Below are positions 10,305-21,446 of a stretch of DNA of 64,000 nt, piece after piece. Position 1 is the stretch's first letter, and each line of letters opens with the position of its first letter. This DNA is from Grimontia marina (GTDB lineage Bacteria; Pseudomonadota; Gammaproteobacteria; Enterobacterales; Vibrionaceae). The position numbers and the translations under genes were made by a program. Location of the stretch: assembly GCF_900060185.1 (NCBI RefSeq), contig NZ_FIZY01000015.1, positions 1 to 64,000 on the forward strand. Direction: 5' to 3'. The notes under the pieces are model-generated. The model was not told the DNA's origin. It made no database searches and saw only the letters and a list, made by a program, of their open reading frames with translations.

Positions 10305-11501
10305 ATGTCTACCCCTTCTTCCAAGCCTGATAGCCGACTTGTGGCGCTCATGGTCCTGCTGGTGCTGTTCAGCCCACTGGCAATCGATATTTACTTGCCT
10401 GCGATGCCACTGATGGCGGCAGAGTTTGACGTGGCCTCTACCCGGATTCAGGACACCATTTCCTGGTTTATGGTGAGTCTGGGTCTTGGCCAGCTTCTGG
10501 CTGGCCCTTTGGCAGACCGTTATGGCCGCCGTCCGGTCGCAATAGCCGGTATCGTGATTTACAGCTTGAGCTCGGGCTTTGCCTGGGTGGCAAGTTCGCT
10601 GGATGCGCTGCTTTTTGCCCGTCTGATGCAAGGTGCGGGCGCTTGTGCAACCTCTGTATGTGCATTCGCTGCCGTGCGTGACAGCTTTGGCGGTAAGCGA
10701 AGCGGTCAGATGATCAGCTACCTTAACGGCGCTATCTGTTTCATTCCTGCACTGGCACCGCTTTTGGGTGCATGGCTCACCGCTGAGTTTGGCTGGCGTT
10801 CAAACTTCAGCTTTATGATGGCGTATGCGCTGGTGGCATTGGTGCTGGTATTGACCCTGTTCCGTGAAACCCGTCCGGCAGACACGGACAGCAGCGGCAA
10901 ACTGCTGAGCCCTTCGCGTTACTGGCAGGTTTTGAAAGAGCCAGTGTTTGTGTATCACGCTGTGCTTTGTATGCTGGCGATGTCGGTTATTTTGGCTTAC
11001 GTCACCTCAGCGCCGATTCGCCTGATTAACGGCCTTGGCCTTACCATGGAGCAATTCACCCTGTGGTTTGGTGTCAATGCAGTGCTGAACATTACGGCAT
11101 CCATGACGGCGCCAAAAGTCATGGATAAATTTGGCAGTCGCAAAACCCTGAATGCCGGCATGTTACTGCTGGTGTTTGCAGGTGGCCTGATGGCTGCACT
11201 CAGCGCCACACAAGCTGCCTGGGCATTTATGGTACCTGTCTTCCTGTCATCATTTGGTTTCGCCTGGATTCTGGGCTCTGCGGCGGGTAAAGCGCTGGAG
11301 CCGTTTGGTCAACGTGCAGGAACGGCAGCCGCTTTGCTGGGTCTTTTCCAGATGAGTGGCGCAGGTGTGCTGGTCAGCGTGACACAACGCGCAGGTCTTT
11401 CTGAGCCACACCTTCTGGTCTTTCACATGTTGCTGCTGGCACCAGGCCTTTTGCTGCTGTGGTCGTCGAAAGGTAAACGCTGGCATACCGCAGAAGCGTA
11501 A
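10305..11501 (+). CDS. MFS drug exporter, Bcr/CflA type
   Basis: The 398-residue protein has about 12 hydrophobic spans and belongs to the DHA1 proton-drug antiporters. Seen are LFSPLAIDIYLPAMPLMAAEF in span 1 (the D-x-Y-LPA mark of the Bcr/CflA group), GQLLAGPLADRYGRRPV between spans 2 and 3 (the motif A loop), and LMQGAGACATSVCAFAAVRD in span 4. It is divergent from the LysR gene and probably regulated by it. The substrate is unknown; chloramphenicol-, bicyclomycin- or sulfonamide-type compounds are known for relatives. Confidence 0.9.
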   Translation: MSTPSSKPDSRLVALMVLLVLFSPLAIDIYLPAMPLMAAEFDVASTRIQDTISWFMVSLGLGQLLAGPLADRYGRRPVAIAGIVIYSLSSGFAWVASSLDALLFARLMQGAGACATSVCAFAAVRDSFGGKRSGQMISYLNGAICFIPALAPLLGAWLTAEFGWRSNFSFMMAYALVALVLVLTLFRETRPADTDSSGKLLSPSRYWQVLKEPVFVYHAVLCMLAMSVILAYVTSAPIRLINGLGLTMEQFTLWFGVNAVLNITASMTAPKVMDKFGSRKTLNAGMLLLVFAGGLMAALSATQAAWAFMVPVFLSSFGFAWILGSAAGKALEPFGQRAGTAAALLGLFQMSGAGVLVSVTQRAGLSEPHLLVFHMLLLAPGLLLLWSSKGKRWHTAEA

Positions 11502-11568
11502 AACTTAGCGAATTCACTAATAAGACGCGAAAAGCGCGACGGTCTCGACAACCGTTATTCCACCATTT

Positions 11569-11600
11569 ACCCGTTAATTGCTCATTAGCGGGTATTTTTT
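11569..11600 (+). terminator. terminator after the MFS exporter
   Basis: Nine base pairs (acccgttaa with ttagcgggt, one G-U) close a 7-base loop and are followed by a run of T. Confidence 0.88.
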
Positions 11601-11731
11601 TGTTGCTTATTTGGCTTGGGAAGTATATTTAGTGTGCGAATTTCTCAGATCTTCCCGATTTCGGGGTGCCAGCCAAATCAAAGGCTGTTCGCACACTCCT
11701 TCGTAAATACATACACAGGCAGTTAAATATT

Positions 11732-12022
11732 ATGTCGATGTCGACAATTGAATTAGCTCGTCATCTGGAGATGCTAGAAGAATCTCCGGAAAAAATGATG
11801 TTCGGTAAATTGCTCACTGAATTGAGCGGCATGAGTGAAGAGCGCGTAAAAAGTGCCGCGCGTCAAGTGCCAATCAGTGGTCTTCGCGAGCTGGTACACC
11901 AGTTCAATAAAGTGATTGATGAGCGCAAAGGTGAGCGTGTGCTGGAATTGGCGCAAGAGCTGGCAAACGACGGTATTTCTGTCGATGAGCTGCGCGACTA
12001 TCTCGCGCAGCGCAGTGCCTGA
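11732..12022 (+). CDS. conserved-looking small protein, unknown function (96 aa)
   Basis: The 96-residue acidic and helical protein begins MSMSTIELARHLEMLEESPEKMMFGKLLTEL and ends DELRDYLAQRSA. Leucine-rich amphipathic helices run throughout and no membrane segment or signal peptide is seen. Reading from a GTG at 11666 would add 22 basic residues; the ATG at 11732 is preferred, though no strong ribosome site is visible for either. It ends one base before the stop of the converging EamA-type permease. I do not recognise the family. The helical C-terminus is loosely like small nucleoid or H-NS-interacting proteins, but this is not evidence of function. Confidence 0.65.
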   Translation: MSMSTIELARHLEMLEESPEKMMFGKLLTELSGMSEERVKSAARQVPISGLRELVHQFNKVIDERKGERVLELAQELANDGISVDELRDYLAQRSA

Positions 12023-12904
12023 TTATTTCGCTTTCCCTTTTCGCTGCTGGATCAGCAAACCGACAACAATCATCACCAGACCGATTAAGGTCGTTGGATG
12101 AATTTGTTCTCCAATAATTTGCGACAGCAAGATCAGCGAAATAAAAGGTGAAATAAAGATCAGGTTACTGATCTTGGCGGTATTAGTGGCAAGCTTCATG
12201 GCATTAAGCCAAAGCACAAAAGTAATGCCCATCTCGAACAGACCGACATAGGTCACTGCCGCCCAGCCTTGCCATGGAATGCCACTCCAGTCACTGGTGT
12301 ACAGGCTAAGTCCAATCGAAAAAGGCAAAGAAAGTAAGAAACCAAGCAGCAGCCCAATCACTGGGTCGGCTTGGTTTTTTGCGTTCAAAATCCAGTAACC
12401 CGCCCACAAAACCGTGGAAAGCAGCGCCAATCCGACACCTAATGGGCTGTCGAATTGCAGTCCAAAGATATCCCCTTTGGTGGCAATGACCACCACACCT
12501 GCATAACCTAGTGCCGCCGCAATCCAGTCCTGTTTACGAATTTTCTGGCCGAGGAATACTGCTGCCATCAGCGTCAGGGTGATCGCCCAGCTGTAGTTCA
12601 ATGGCTGCGCGAGAGAAGCGGGCAACAAATCATAAGCTTTGAACAGCACCAGATAATAAATCAGCGGGTTGATAAGCCCGAGCAGCAGGTAATACAGCGG
12701 TCGTTTGGCAAAGGTAGACGTCAACAGGTGCAATTTGCCCTGAAAGCCTGCCACCGCAGCCAGAGAAATTGCCGACACCACACTGGCGGCTGCCAGCATC
12801 TGAATCGGCGTCATGTAGCTCAGGGTGATTTTAAAAGCCGTCGCGACGGTCGACCAAAGGAGTACCGCAGCCAATCCGTAGCCAATCGCTAGGCGGTCGT
12901 TCAT
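12023..12904 (-). CDS. EamA/DMT-family permease
   Basis: The 293-residue protein has ten hydrophobic spans in two EamA repeats (about residues 8-140 and 155-288), the layout of drug/metabolite transporters. The first repeat carries AAVLLWSTVATAFKI, and the second VGLALLSTVLWAGYWILNAKN. A short basic tail (QQRKGKAK) is cytoplasmic. It reads toward the small protein at 11732, and the two stops are adjacent. The transported compound cannot be predicted. Confidence 0.88.
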   Translation of the reverse strand: MNDRLAIGYGLAAVLLWSTVATAFKITLSYMTPIQMLAAASVVSAISLAAVAGFQGKLHLLTSTFAKRPLYYLLLGLINPLIYYLVLFKAYDLLPASLAQPLNYSWAITLTLMAAVFLGQKIRKQDWIAAALGYAGVVVIATKGDIFGLQFDSPLGVGLALLSTVLWAGYWILNAKNQADPVIGLLLGFLLSLPFSIGLSLYTSDWSGIPWQGWAAVTYVGLFEMGITFVLWLNAMKLATNTAKISNLIFISPFISLILLSQIIGEQIHPTTLIGLVMIVVGLLIQQRKGKAK

Positions 12905-13043
12905 AGGAGAATCACTTATAAAAAATGAGGGAGAGAATGCGGCAGTCTAGAGCAAGATCTGCTCAATAGAAAAGCTGGACATTTATCCAGTGTCTGATTA
13001 GCCTTCAATACAGTTAGCGTATTGGAAATAAAAGGGTATCGGC

Positions 13044-14564
13044 ATGCAGCTTGAAGCGCTGTTTTCAGACAGTCTGGTATGGATGGCAGCAGGGGCTGGC
13101 GCAGGTCTCACAGCGTTATTGGCGGCGCTTTACCATCGTATGGCAAAACAAAATCTGCAGGCCTTGCATGAGCAATTGCGGGAAGCTGATGAAAAGCACA
13201 GCCAGTCTGAGATTGGTCGGCTGAAAGGCGAAAACCAGAGCTTGCAGGATGAGCTTGATGGCATGGATCTGGAACGTGATCGCTTAAGCTCTGAGCTTCG
13301 CACTCAATATGGCAAGCTCGCGGCAGCGGCAGAAAAGCTGCGCCAGATGGAAACCCTACGCGCTGAAAAAGCCCAATTGGCCGATACCGTTGAGAACCTT
13401 CGTGATACCAAAGCGGCACTGGAGCTGACCCTTCGCGAGCATCAAACCCGTACCGAAGAGCAGCTCGAAGCTGCAGAAGAGAAAATCAAACTGCTGGAAG
13501 GGGCGGAGGAGCGTCTTCGTATTCAGTTCGAGGCGCTCGCCAACAAAGTCTTCGACCATAAAACCCGTACTGTGGATGAGCAAAACCGCCAGAGTCTCGA
13601 ATCTCTCTTGAGTCCTTTGAAAAACGAGCTGGAAGGTTTCCGTAAGCAAGTCAGTGACAGCTTTGGCGAACAGGCCAAAGAGCGCCACACTCTGGTGCAT
13701 GAAATTAAAAACCTCCAACAGCTTAATGAGGTGATGACCCGAGAAGCGGTTAACCTGACTCAGGCGCTCAAAGGTGACAACAAGCAGCAGGGCAACTGGG
13801 GGGAAGTGGTTCTTGCCCGTGTGCTGGAAGAATCCGGCCTTCGTGAAGGGTATGAATACGAAACTCAGGTCAGCCTTGAGAACGAGCAGGGTAAACGTTA
13901 CCAGCCGGACGTCATCGTACGCTTGCCGCAAGGGAAGGATGTGGTGATTGATGCCAAGATGGCACTGGTGGCGTATGAACGTTATTACCACGCCGAATCA
14001 CTGGTGGATAAAGACAATGCACTGCGCGAGCACATTGCTGCCATTCGCGGTCATATCCGAGGCCTTGGTCGCAAGGACTATCATCAGCTTCATGGCATTC
14101 AAAGCCTCGATTATGTACTGATGTTTATTCCTGTCGAGCCCGCGTTCCAGATTGCCATCGAAGCAGAGCCTTCCCTTATCCGAGAAGCGCTGGACCACAA
14201 CATCATGTTGGTGAGCCCAACCACTTTGCTGGTGGCTCTCCGCACCATCAATAATCTGTGGCGCTTTGAGCATCAGAACCAGAATGCCCGTGTGATTGCA
14301 GAAAAAGCCGGCAAGCTTTACGACAAAATTCGTCTGTTTGTGTCGGACATGGAAGCCATGGGATCGGCGCTCGATAAAGCGTCAGACAGCTATCAAAACG
14401 CCGTGAACAAGCTTTCCAGCGGACGAGGCAATATTTTGCGTCAGGCCGAGAGCTTTAAAACGCTGGGTGTGGAAGTGAAGCGCGATATCAGCCCAGCTAT
14501 GCTGAAAAGAGATACGACAGAAGAGAATGATGATGTTGTGACCTTACCCGTCTCAAAGGATTAA
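13044..14564 (+). CDS. rmuC: DNA recombination protein RmuC
   Basis: RmuC limits inversions at short inverted repeats and belongs to a nuclease-like family. The 506-residue protein has an N-terminal membrane anchor (about residues 8-28), a long coiled coil (about 30-190, rich in Glu, Leu, Gln and Lys), then the RmuC core with GNWGEVVLARVLEESGLREGYEYETQ, the PD-(D/E)xK-like RYQPDVIVRLPQGKDVVIDAKMAL, and YVLMFIPVEPAF. It is a single gene followed by the hairpin element at 14583-14892. No terminator with a T run was seen directly behind it. Confidence 0.95.
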   Translation: MQLEALFSDSLVWMAAGAGAGLTALLAALYHRMAKQNLQALHEQLREADEKHSQSEIGRLKGENQSLQDELDGMDLERDRLSSELRTQYGKLAAAAEKLRQMETLRAEKAQLADTVENLRDTKAALELTLREHQTRTEEQLEAAEEKIKLLEGAEERLRIQFEALANKVFDHKTRTVDEQNRQSLESLLSPLKNELEGFRKQVSDSFGEQAKERHTLVHEIKNLQQLNEVMTREAVNLTQALKGDNKQQGNWGEVVLARVLEESGLREGYEYETQVSLENEQGKRYQPDVIVRLPQGKDVVIDAKMALVAYERYYHAESLVDKDNALREHIAAIRGHIRGLGRKDYHQLHGIQSLDYVLMFIPVEPAFQIAIEAEPSLIREALDHNIMLVSPTTLLVALRTINNLWRFEHQNQNARVIAEKAGKLYDKIRLFVSDMEAMGSALDKASDSYQNAVNKLSSGRGNILRQAESFKTLGVEVKRDISPAMLKRDTTEENDDVVTLPVSKD

Positions 14565-14582
14565 ACGGACAGTCACTTGGCG

Positions 14583-14892
14583 CACTAAGCGCTTTGAGCA
14601 TGCTCTGCATCATGCTCAAATAACCGCATGAAGGCGAGTTCAGCGAGTAGTAATTGGCTTTCAAACAAGGCGTGGATTTGAAGGCGTAGTGGGCTACATC
14701 GAAAAGCCACAACGAAGTGTGGAAGCCAATTAAACTCGCCCTTCGGGAGTGATTCAGCACGCCCACTTCGGTGTCAAACGCCTTTGAAGTGGCTCACCAT
14801 TTCCGCAGGCGTTTTCCTTGAAGTGGGCGTGCTGTTATCACTCTGAACAGCGCTTCTTGTGGTTGTTTGAGCATGTAAAGTACACTAAGCGC
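14583..14892. repeat. 300-bp composite hairpin element flanked by 10-bp direct repeats
   Basis: The rmuC-ubiE gap is filled by three consecutive inverted repeats. Hairpin A is tttgagcatg (14593-14602) with catgctcaaa (14611-14620). Hairpin B is gaaggcgagtt...aattggctttc (14630-14662) with ggaagccaatt...aactcgcccttc (14721-14744). Hairpin C is a perfect 15-bp pair, cagcacgcccacttc (14755-14769) with its complement at 14820-14834, holding an inner 8-bp pair aaacgcct/aggcgttt. The right end (about 14851-14875) is also an imperfect inverted copy of 14611-14634. The perfect 10-mer cactaagcgc stands at both borders (14583-14592, 14883-14892). It has no coding capacity. It is probably a non-autonomous mobile or repeat element. 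The ubiE promoter must lie in or after it. Confidence 0.75.
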
Positions 14893-14946
14893 AAAAATAT
14901 CGGGCGTTTTCTTCTTTTCCGGCCCGGTGTTACTCAGGGGTTAATA

Positions 14947-15726
14947 ATGACAGATATGACACAGGGCGTGACGCAAGACGCGGAACAGAATACCACCCAC
15001 TTTGGCTTCAAGACCGTCGCTAAAGATGAGAAAGCCGGTATGGTTGCCAACGTCTTCCACAATGTGGCGGCAAAGTACGACATCATGAACGATGTGATGT
15101 CCATGGGTATTCACCGTATCTGGAAACGCTTTACCATTGATTGCAGCGGTGTGCGCCCTGGCCATCGTGTCCTCGACCTGGCTGGCGGTACTGGCGATCT
15201 GACGGCTAAATTCTCCCGCATCGTGGGTGAGAAAGGTCAGGTGGTGTTGGCAGACATCAACAACTCCATGTTGAATGTCGGTCGCGACAAACTGCGCGAT
15301 CTGGGTATCGTCGGCAACGTGAATTACGTGCAGGCGAACGCGGAAGAGCTGCCATTCCCTGATAATTACTTTGATTGCATCACCATTGGCTTTGGTCTTC
15401 GTAACGTCACTGACAAAGACAAAGCACTGCGCTCAATGTACCGCGTACTGAAGCCGGGTGGTCGTCTGCTGGTGCTTGAATTCTCCAAGCCAATCGTTGA
15501 GCCGCTGTCAAAAGTCTATGATGCCTACTCTTTCCACCTGCTGCCGAAAATGGGCGAAATTATCGCGAATGACGGCGAAAGCTACCGTTATTTAGCTGAA
15601 TCTATCCGCATGCACCCCGATCAGGACACCCTGAAGGGCATGATGGAAGAGGCAGGTTTCGAGCAAACCAAATACTTCAACCTGACCGGTGGTATTGTTG
15701 CCCTGCACCGCGGCTACAAATTCTAA
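14947..15726 (+). CDS. ubiE: ubiquinone/menaquinone biosynthesis C-methyltransferase UbiE
   Basis: UbiE methylates the ring carbon of demethylmenaquinol and of the ubiquinone precursor, using SAM. The 259-residue protein shows [20 protein letters not shown], the SAM loop [12 protein letters not shown] (about residues 76-87), ADINNSML, and [35 protein letters not shown], which is the UbiE signature. The ATG at 14947 follows agggg by 6 bases and gives [10 protein letters not shown]; an upstream frame running into the hairpin element is rejected. It is first gene of ubiE-ubiJ-ubiB. Confidence 0.97.
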   Translation: MTDMTQGVTQDAEQNTTHFGFKTVAKDEKAGMVANVFHNVAAKYDIMNDVMSMGIHRIWKRFTIDCSGVRPGHRVLDLAGGTGDLTAKFSRIVGEKGQVVLADINNSMLNVGRDKLRDLGIVGNVNYVQANAEELPFPDNYFDCITIGFGLRNVTDKDKALRSMYRVLKPGGRLLVLEFSKPIVEPLSKVYDAYSFHLLPKMGEIIANDGESYRYLAESIRMHPDQDTLKGMMEEAGFEQTKYFNLTGGIVALHRGYKF

Positions 15727-15736
15727 GGGGTCGGGA

Positions 15737-16360
15737 ATGCCATTAGACCCATTAGTCACCGCCGTTGTTGAGACCAGCTTAAACACCCTGCTCAAGCAGG
15801 ATGTGGAGAGTCAACGCCGACTGGCGAGGCTCAAAGGAAAAGTGCTGCGTGTTCGCCTGACAGACATCAACAAGCAGTTGGTGTTTGTGTTCAGTCAGCA
15901 AATCGATGTACTGGCGGATTTTGAAGGTGACGCAGACTGCGACTTGGCATTGGCCATTTCCATTGCGCCACAGCTGAAAGACAAAGCCAACCTGACCAAA
16001 CTCATCAAAGAAGACAAATTGCATCTGGACGGTGATATTGATGTCGCCCAGCAATTTTCCAATCTTCTGAATGGCCTTAACCCGGATATCGCAGAGTGGC
16101 TCTCGCATTACACCGGTGATGTGGTTGCACACACCCTGGTTCGTGGTGCCCAGCAAGGGTTGGCATTTCTCAAGCAGATGACCGAGCGTAACCAGCGCTA
16201 TGTTGGTGAACTGGTGGTCGAAGAATGGCGACTGGCGCCGGGTGCGTTGGAAGTGGCCTATTTTGCCGATCAAGTCGATGATGTTCAGAGTCAGGCCTCC
16301 CGTCTGTCAGCCCGACTTGAAGCGTTCGAAAAGCAATTGGCTGAGGTGGAGAGCGCATGA
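15737..16360 (+). CDS. ubiJ: ubiquinone biosynthesis accessory factor UbiJ
   Basis: UbiJ is a lipid-binding SCP2-like protein that, with UbiK, supports the soluble ubiquinone-making complex. The 207-residue protein has an N-terminal SCP2-type domain (about residues 10-115, with [20 protein letters not shown] and [20 protein letters not shown]) and a C-terminal coiled coil ([28 protein letters not shown]). The ATG at 15737 begins 10 bases after ubiE and is preceded by aagggg. It overlaps ubiB by four bases (ATGA). Confidence 0.93.
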   Translation: MPLDPLVTAVVETSLNTLLKQDVESQRRLARLKGKVLRVRLTDINKQLVFVFSQQIDVLADFEGDADCDLALAISIAPQLKDKANLTKLIKEDKLHLDGDIDVAQQFSNLLNGLNPDIAEWLSHYTGDVVAHTLVRGAQQGLAFLKQMTERNQRYVGELVVEEWRLAPGALEVAYFADQVDDVQSQASRLSARLEAFEKQLAEVESA

Positions 16361-17991
16361 CACCCAGCGAAATCCGCCGCCTCTACAAAATTACCCAAGT
16401 CCAGCTCAGTTATGGGCTGGATGAGCTGTTGCCGGACCAGCCGATAACCCGTGGCCCGCAATTGATGCGCAAAATGCTGTTCTGGATGAAGAATCAACAT
16501 CCGGACAAGCAACTCGGTGAGCGTCTGCGTTTGGCGCTTCAAGAGTTGGGCCCGGTGTGGATCAAGTTCGGCCAGATGATGTCGACTCGCCGTGACCTTT
16601 TTCCGCCTGCGATTGCTGACCAGCTTGCTCTGCTGCAGGATCAGGTTGAGCCGTTTGATGGCAAGCTTGCCAAAGCGCAAATGGAAAAAGCCCTTGGTGG
16701 TCCGCTGGAAAATTGGTTTGACGATTTCAGCGAAACACCGCTGGCGTCCGCCTCGATTGCACAGGTTCACACTGCGACCTTGAAAGAAAACGGTCGCGAA
16801 GTCGTGCTTAAGGTTATCCGCCCTGACATCCTCCCTGTCATTCAGGCTGACATCAAACTCATGTATCGCATGGCACGTTTGGTGGCGCGTTTCCTCCCCG
16901 AAGCAAGACGCTTGAAGCCGGTGGAAGTGGTGCGTGAGTATGAAAAAACTCTTCTTGATGAACTGGATCTGATGCGAGAAGCGGCCAATGCGATCCAGCT
17001 TCGCCGCAACTTTGAAAACGATCATATTCTCTATGTGCCGGAAGTGTTCAGCGATTACTGTCGCTCGAGCCTGATGGTGTCTGAGCGCATCTATGGCATT
17101 CAGGTGTCTGATATCGAGGGGCTGAAAGCCAACGGAACCGATCTCAAGCTTCTGGCTGAGCGCGGCGTGCAAGTCTTCTTTACTCAGGTTTTCCGCGACA
17201 GTTTCTTCCATGCGGACATGCACCCGGGCAATGTGTTCGTTTCCTATGAGCACCCGGAAGACCCGCAGTGGATTGGTCTGGATTGCGGCATTGTTGGCAC
17301 GCTGAACCGTGAAGATAAGCGTTATTTGGCGGAAAACTTTCTGGCTTTCTTCAATCGTGACTACCGCAAAGTGGCCGAACTGCACGTTGATTCAGGCTGG
17401 GTGCCGCACGATACCAATGTCGATGAGTTCGAATTTGCTATCCGTACCGTGTGTGAGCCAATTTTCGAAAAGCCATTGTGCGATATTTCATTTGGGCATG
17501 TGCTGCTGAACCTGTTTAACACTGCGCGCCGCTTCAACATGGAAGTGCAGCCTCAGTTGGTTCTGCTGCAAAAAACACTGCTTTATGTGGAAGGGCTGGG
17601 TCGCCAACTCTATCCGCAACTGGATTTGTGGGATACCGCCAAGCCGTTCCTTGAAGATTGGATGTCACGTCAGGTCGGCCCTCAGGCTGTGATCAACGCC
17701 ATCAAAGAAAGAGCGCCGTTCTGGGCGGAGAAACTGCCCGAGCTACCAGAGCTGGTTTACGACAGCCTTAAGCAAGGCCGTCAGGTTAACCTGAGAATGG
17801 ATGCCATGTACCGCGAATTTATGCTGGCGCGTAAGCAGCAAAACCGAGCCCGTTTCCTGATGGGCGTTGGCGCTACGCTGCTGGTGACTTCTGCCATACT
17901 GTATAGCAATCAGGTAGAACTTTTACCTCAGTTGACCGGTGGCACCGCGCTGTTTAGCTGGTTATTCGCATGGCGCGCATTTAATAAGTGA
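16357..17991 (+). CDS. ubiB: UbiB, protein-kinase-like ATPase of ubiquinone biosynthesis
   Basis: UbiB is an atypical kinase-like ATPase that assists ubiquinone synthesis at the membrane. The 544-residue protein shows the family's KxGQ motif ([16 protein letters not shown], about residues 68-83), an Ala-rich nucleotide loop (ASIAQVHTA), the catalytic [12 protein letters not shown], and the metal-binding GLDCGIVG. Two hydrophobic segments at the extreme C-terminus (about 497-540) anchor it in the membrane. It overlaps ubiJ by 4 bases, so translation is coupled. Confidence 0.97.
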   Translation: MTPSEIRRLYKITQVQLSYGLDELLPDQPITRGPQLMRKMLFWMKNQHPDKQLGERLRLALQELGPVWIKFGQMMSTRRDLFPPAIADQLALLQDQVEPFDGKLAKAQMEKALGGPLENWFDDFSETPLASASIAQVHTATLKENGREVVLKVIRPDILPVIQADIKLMYRMARLVARFLPEARRLKPVEVVREYEKTLLDELDLMREAANAIQLRRNFENDHILYVPEVFSDYCRSSLMVSERIYGIQVSDIEGLKANGTDLKLLAERGVQVFFTQVFRDSFFHADMHPGNVFVSYEHPEDPQWIGLDCGIVGTLNREDKRYLAENFLAFFNRDYRKVAELHVDSGWVPHDTNVDEFEFAIRTVCEPIFEKPLCDISFGHVLLNLFNTARRFNMEVQPQLVLLQKTLLYVEGLGRQLYPQLDLWDTAKPFLEDWMSRQVGPQAVINAIKERAPFWAEKLPELPELVYDSLKQGRQVNLRMDAMYREFMLARKQQNRARFLMGVGATLLVTSAILYSNQVELLPQLTGGTALFSWLFAWRAFNK

Positions 17992-18074
17992 AATTAAAGA
18001 AATAAGTTGTAACATTGGGGGGATAAACTCCGGTTACTTTTTTATTCACCACATAACGCAGAGGTAACACTAGC

Positions 18075-18308
18075 ATGGGTGGTATTAGTATTTGGCAACT
18101 GCTGATCGTAGCAGTCATTGTTATTCTTCTGTTCGGAACCAAAAAGCTGCGTAACATCGGTGGCGACTTGGGTTCGGCAGTAAAAGGCTTCAAGAAAGCC
18201 ATGTCTGACGAAGACAAAAAAGATGCTGATTTCGGCCAGGAAAAACTGGAAGAGAAAGGCGGCAACACAGCTCAAAAAAGCGAAGCGAAAGACAAAGAGC
18301 AGGCATAA
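18075..18308 (+). CDS. tatA: Sec-independent translocase subunit TatA
   Basis: TatA forms the size-adaptable pore that exports folded proteins with twin-arginine signals. The 77-residue protein begins [43 protein letters not shown]: one short span, the FGTKKL hinge, an amphipathic helix, and a charged disordered tail ([15 protein letters not shown]), exactly the TatA plan. It is followed closely by tatB and tatC, and lies after the ubi genes as in E. coli. Confidence 0.97.
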   Translation: MGGISIWQLLIVAVIVILLFGTKKLRNIGGDLGSAVKGFKKAMSDEDKKDADFGQEKLEEKGGNTAQKSEAKDKEQA

Positions 18309-18311
18309 TCC

Positions 18312-18674
18312 GTGTTTGATATCGGTTTTTGGGAGCTGATCCTGATCGCCGTTGTCGGTCTGGTGGTGCTCGGCCCCGAACGTTTACCTGTGGCCATCCG
18401 CAACGTGTCCCGATGGGTGGGTGCTGCGCGCAGAATGGCAGGCTCCGTGAGAGATGAGCTCGAACAAGAGCTGAAAATCCAGGAGCTTCAGGAGAACCTG
18501 AAAAAAGCCGAGCAGATGGGAATGCAAAACCTGTCACCAGATCTGCAACAGTCTGTAGATGAGCTAAAAAAAGCAGCGGAAGATGTACAGCGCCCTTACG
18601 CCCCGAAAAGCGAAAGTGAGCCTGCTGCAGACGCTGCCAATGCTTCCAGCCCAACCAAGGATAAAACCGAGTAA
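18312..18674 (+). CDS. tatB: Sec-independent translocase subunit TatB
   Basis: TatB binds twin-arginine signals together with TatC. The 120-residue protein starts with GTG at 18312, three bases after the tatA stop. It shows [37 protein letters not shown], with the TatB-specific acidic residue near the N-terminus and LGPERLP hinge, then a long amphipathic and coiled region and an Ala/Ser/Pro-rich tail. The order tatA-tatB-tatC is conserved. Confidence 0.97.
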   Translation: MFDIGFWELILIAVVGLVVLGPERLPVAIRNVSRWVGAARRMAGSVRDELEQELKIQELQENLKKAEQMGMQNLSPDLQQSVDELKKAAEDVQRPYAPKSESEPAADAANASSPTKDKTE

Positions 18675-18709
18675 GGTTTTATCCGGGCTTCAGTTTTTGT
18701 CGAGAAACT

Positions 18710-19471
18710 ATGTCATCTGTTGAAGATACCCAACCGCTCATCAGCCATCTTACCGAGCTGAGAGATCGTCTGCTGCGTGCATTGCTGGCTGTGCTGGTGG
18801 TGTTCTTGGCGCTGGTTTACTTTGCCAACGACATTTACACCTTCATTTCCGAGCCACTGGTTTCCCAGTTGCCGGAAGGTACCAGCATGATTGCGACGGA
18901 TGTGGCCTCGCCCTTCTTCACGCCCATCAAGCTGACCTTGGTGGTGTCGGTGTTTGTTGCAGTGCCGATGATCCTCTATCAGGTCTGGGCGTTTATTGCC
19001 CCGGGACTGTACAAACATGAAAAGCGCCTGATATTCCCGCTGTTAGCCTCCAGTTCACTGCTGTTTTACTGCGGTGTGGCGTTTGCCTACTTCGTGGTTT
19101 TCCCGCTGGTGTTTGGCTTTTTTACCTCGATTGCGCCGGTAGATGTTCAGATAGCCACGGATATTGCCAGCTATCTGGATTTCATTCTGGCCTTGTTTAT
19201 GGCCTTTGGTCTGGCGTTTGAGATCCCGGTAGCGATTTTGCTGCTGACCTGGACGGGCGCAGTAGAGCCTGATGATCTGCGCAAGAAGCGCCCATACATC
19301 GTCGTCGCGGCGTTTGTGGTCGGTATGCTGCTGACACCGCCTGACATCATTTCACAGACACTTCTGGCTATCCCTATGTGTCTGCTGTTTGAAGTCGGTC
19401 TTTTCTTCTCCCGCTTCTACAAACCGCGCGGCGAAGAAAACGAAGAGAATGAAGAGCAAAGCCAGGGTTAA
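18710..19471 (+). CDS. tatC: Sec-independent translocase subunit TatC
   Basis: TatC is the six-span receptor for twin-arginine signal peptides. The 253-residue protein begins [35 protein letters not shown], the standard cytoplasmic N-terminus with HLxELRxR. Further marks are [38 protein letters not shown] and [37 protein letters not shown]. An acidic tail closes the protein. A strong terminator follows. Confidence 0.97.
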   Translation: MSSVEDTQPLISHLTELRDRLLRALLAVLVVFLALVYFANDIYTFISEPLVSQLPEGTSMIATDVASPFFTPIKLTLVVSVFVAVPMILYQVWAFIAPGLYKHEKRLIFPLLASSSLLFYCGVAFAYFVVFPLVFGFFTSIAPVDVQIATDIASYLDFILALFMAFGLAFEIPVAILLLTWTGAVEPDDLRKKRPYIVVAAFVVGMLLTPPDIISQTLLAIPMCLLFEVGLFFSRFYKPRGEENEENEEQSQG

Positions 19472-19492
19472 TCTGAGCGTGTGCTGAACCAG

Positions 19493-19518
19493 AAAGCCAG
19501 TGATACACTGGCTTTTTT
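19493..19518 (+). terminator. terminator after tatC
   Basis: Ten perfect base pairs (aaagccagtg with cactggcttt) close a 3-base loop and are followed by a T run. It separates tatABC from tatD. Confidence 0.92.
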
Positions 19519-19548
19519 CTTATTCATATCAAATGAAAAGGATTGAGC

Positions 19549-20328
19549 GTGATTGATATTGGGGTGAACCTCACCAGCAGCCAGTTCGACAAAGACAGAG
19601 AAGACGTCGTGTCGCGTGCCAAAGAAGCCGGTATCAGTGCCATGGTGCTGACAGGGACGGATCTGGAATCCAGTCCAGAGGCTGCAGCTATGGCCGAATC
19701 TATGCCGGGTTTTGCGTTTTCCACTGCTGGTGTTCATCCTCACGATGCCAAAACAGTGGACGATTTGACGCTGCCGTCTATCCGCGCTTTAGCCCATCAG
19801 CCTCAGGTGGTTGCCATTGGTGAGTGCGGACTCGACTTTAACCGCGACTTTTCACCAAGGCCGCAGCAAGAAGCGGTGTTTGAAGCGCATCTTAAACTCG
19901 CCGTTGAACTCAACTTGCCTGTGTTTCTTCATTGCCGTGACGCCCATGAGCGCTTTATGGCCATTCTAACGCCTTACCTCGATAAATTGCCGGGCGCCGT
20001 GTTGCACTGCTTTACGGGCTCTGAGGAGGAGCTGAAAGCGTGCTTGGAGGCTGGGCTTTATATCGGCATTACCGGCTGGGTGTGTGATGAAAGGCGCGGT
20101 GAAGCCTTGCGTGCTATTGTGCCACTTATCCCTGATGACAAGCTGATGATTGAAACCGATGCTCCGTATCTTTTGCCACGGGATCTCAAGCCAAAACCCA
20201 AATCCCGTCGCAATGAACCCTGCTATTTGCCTCATATTGCATCAGAAATTGCTGCATTACGTCAGCAGGACACTGAGCAGTTGATCACACAAACCACCCT
20301 CAACACCCGTCGATTCTTTGGACTGTAA
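19549..20328 (+). CDS. tatD: TatD-family metal-dependent DNase
   Basis: TatD is a 3'-5' exonuclease of the amidohydrolase fold, unrelated to Tat transport despite its name. The 259-residue product shows [39 protein letters not shown] (the metal-binding Glu), [20 protein letters not shown] and [13 protein letters not shown]. The GTG at 19549 is preferred because aaaagga ends 6 bases before it; the TTG at 19543 is too close to the ribosome site. One metal motif differs from classic HxH-type relatives (GVNLTSSQ instead of DxHxH), as in E. coli TatD. Confidence 0.94.
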   Translation: MIDIGVNLTSSQFDKDREDVVSRAKEAGISAMVLTGTDLESSPEAAAMAESMPGFAFSTAGVHPHDAKTVDDLTLPSIRALAHQPQVVAIGECGLDFNRDFSPRPQQEAVFEAHLKLAVELNLPVFLHCRDAHERFMAILTPYLDKLPGAVLHCFTGSEEELKACLEAGLYIGITGWVCDERRGEALRAIVPLIPDDKLMIETDAPYLLPRDLKPKPKSRRNEPCYLPHIASEIAALRQQDTEQLITQTTLNTRRFFGL

Positions 20329-20337
20329 CCGCTATGA

Positions 20338-21432
<1,095 letters not shown>

Positions 21433-21446
21433 GCCTGCCTCCAATG

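Noticed and set aside
11539-11565. Segment resembling a tRNA T-arm plus acceptor and CCA (acggt-ctcgaca-accgt then tattccacca)
   Set aside because: The distance from T-arm to CCA is one base short, the closing pair is T-A instead of G-C, and no 5' half exists upstream. Treated as chance.
14583-14892. Integron attC site or superintegron cassette
   Set aside because: No attC core sites (gttrrry/ryyyaac) or integrase seen; hairpins are longer and more regular than attC.
14818-14946. N-terminal extension of UbiE into the hairpin element
   Set aside because: The extra 43 residues are unlike any UbiE, and a good ribosome site precedes the ATG at 14947.
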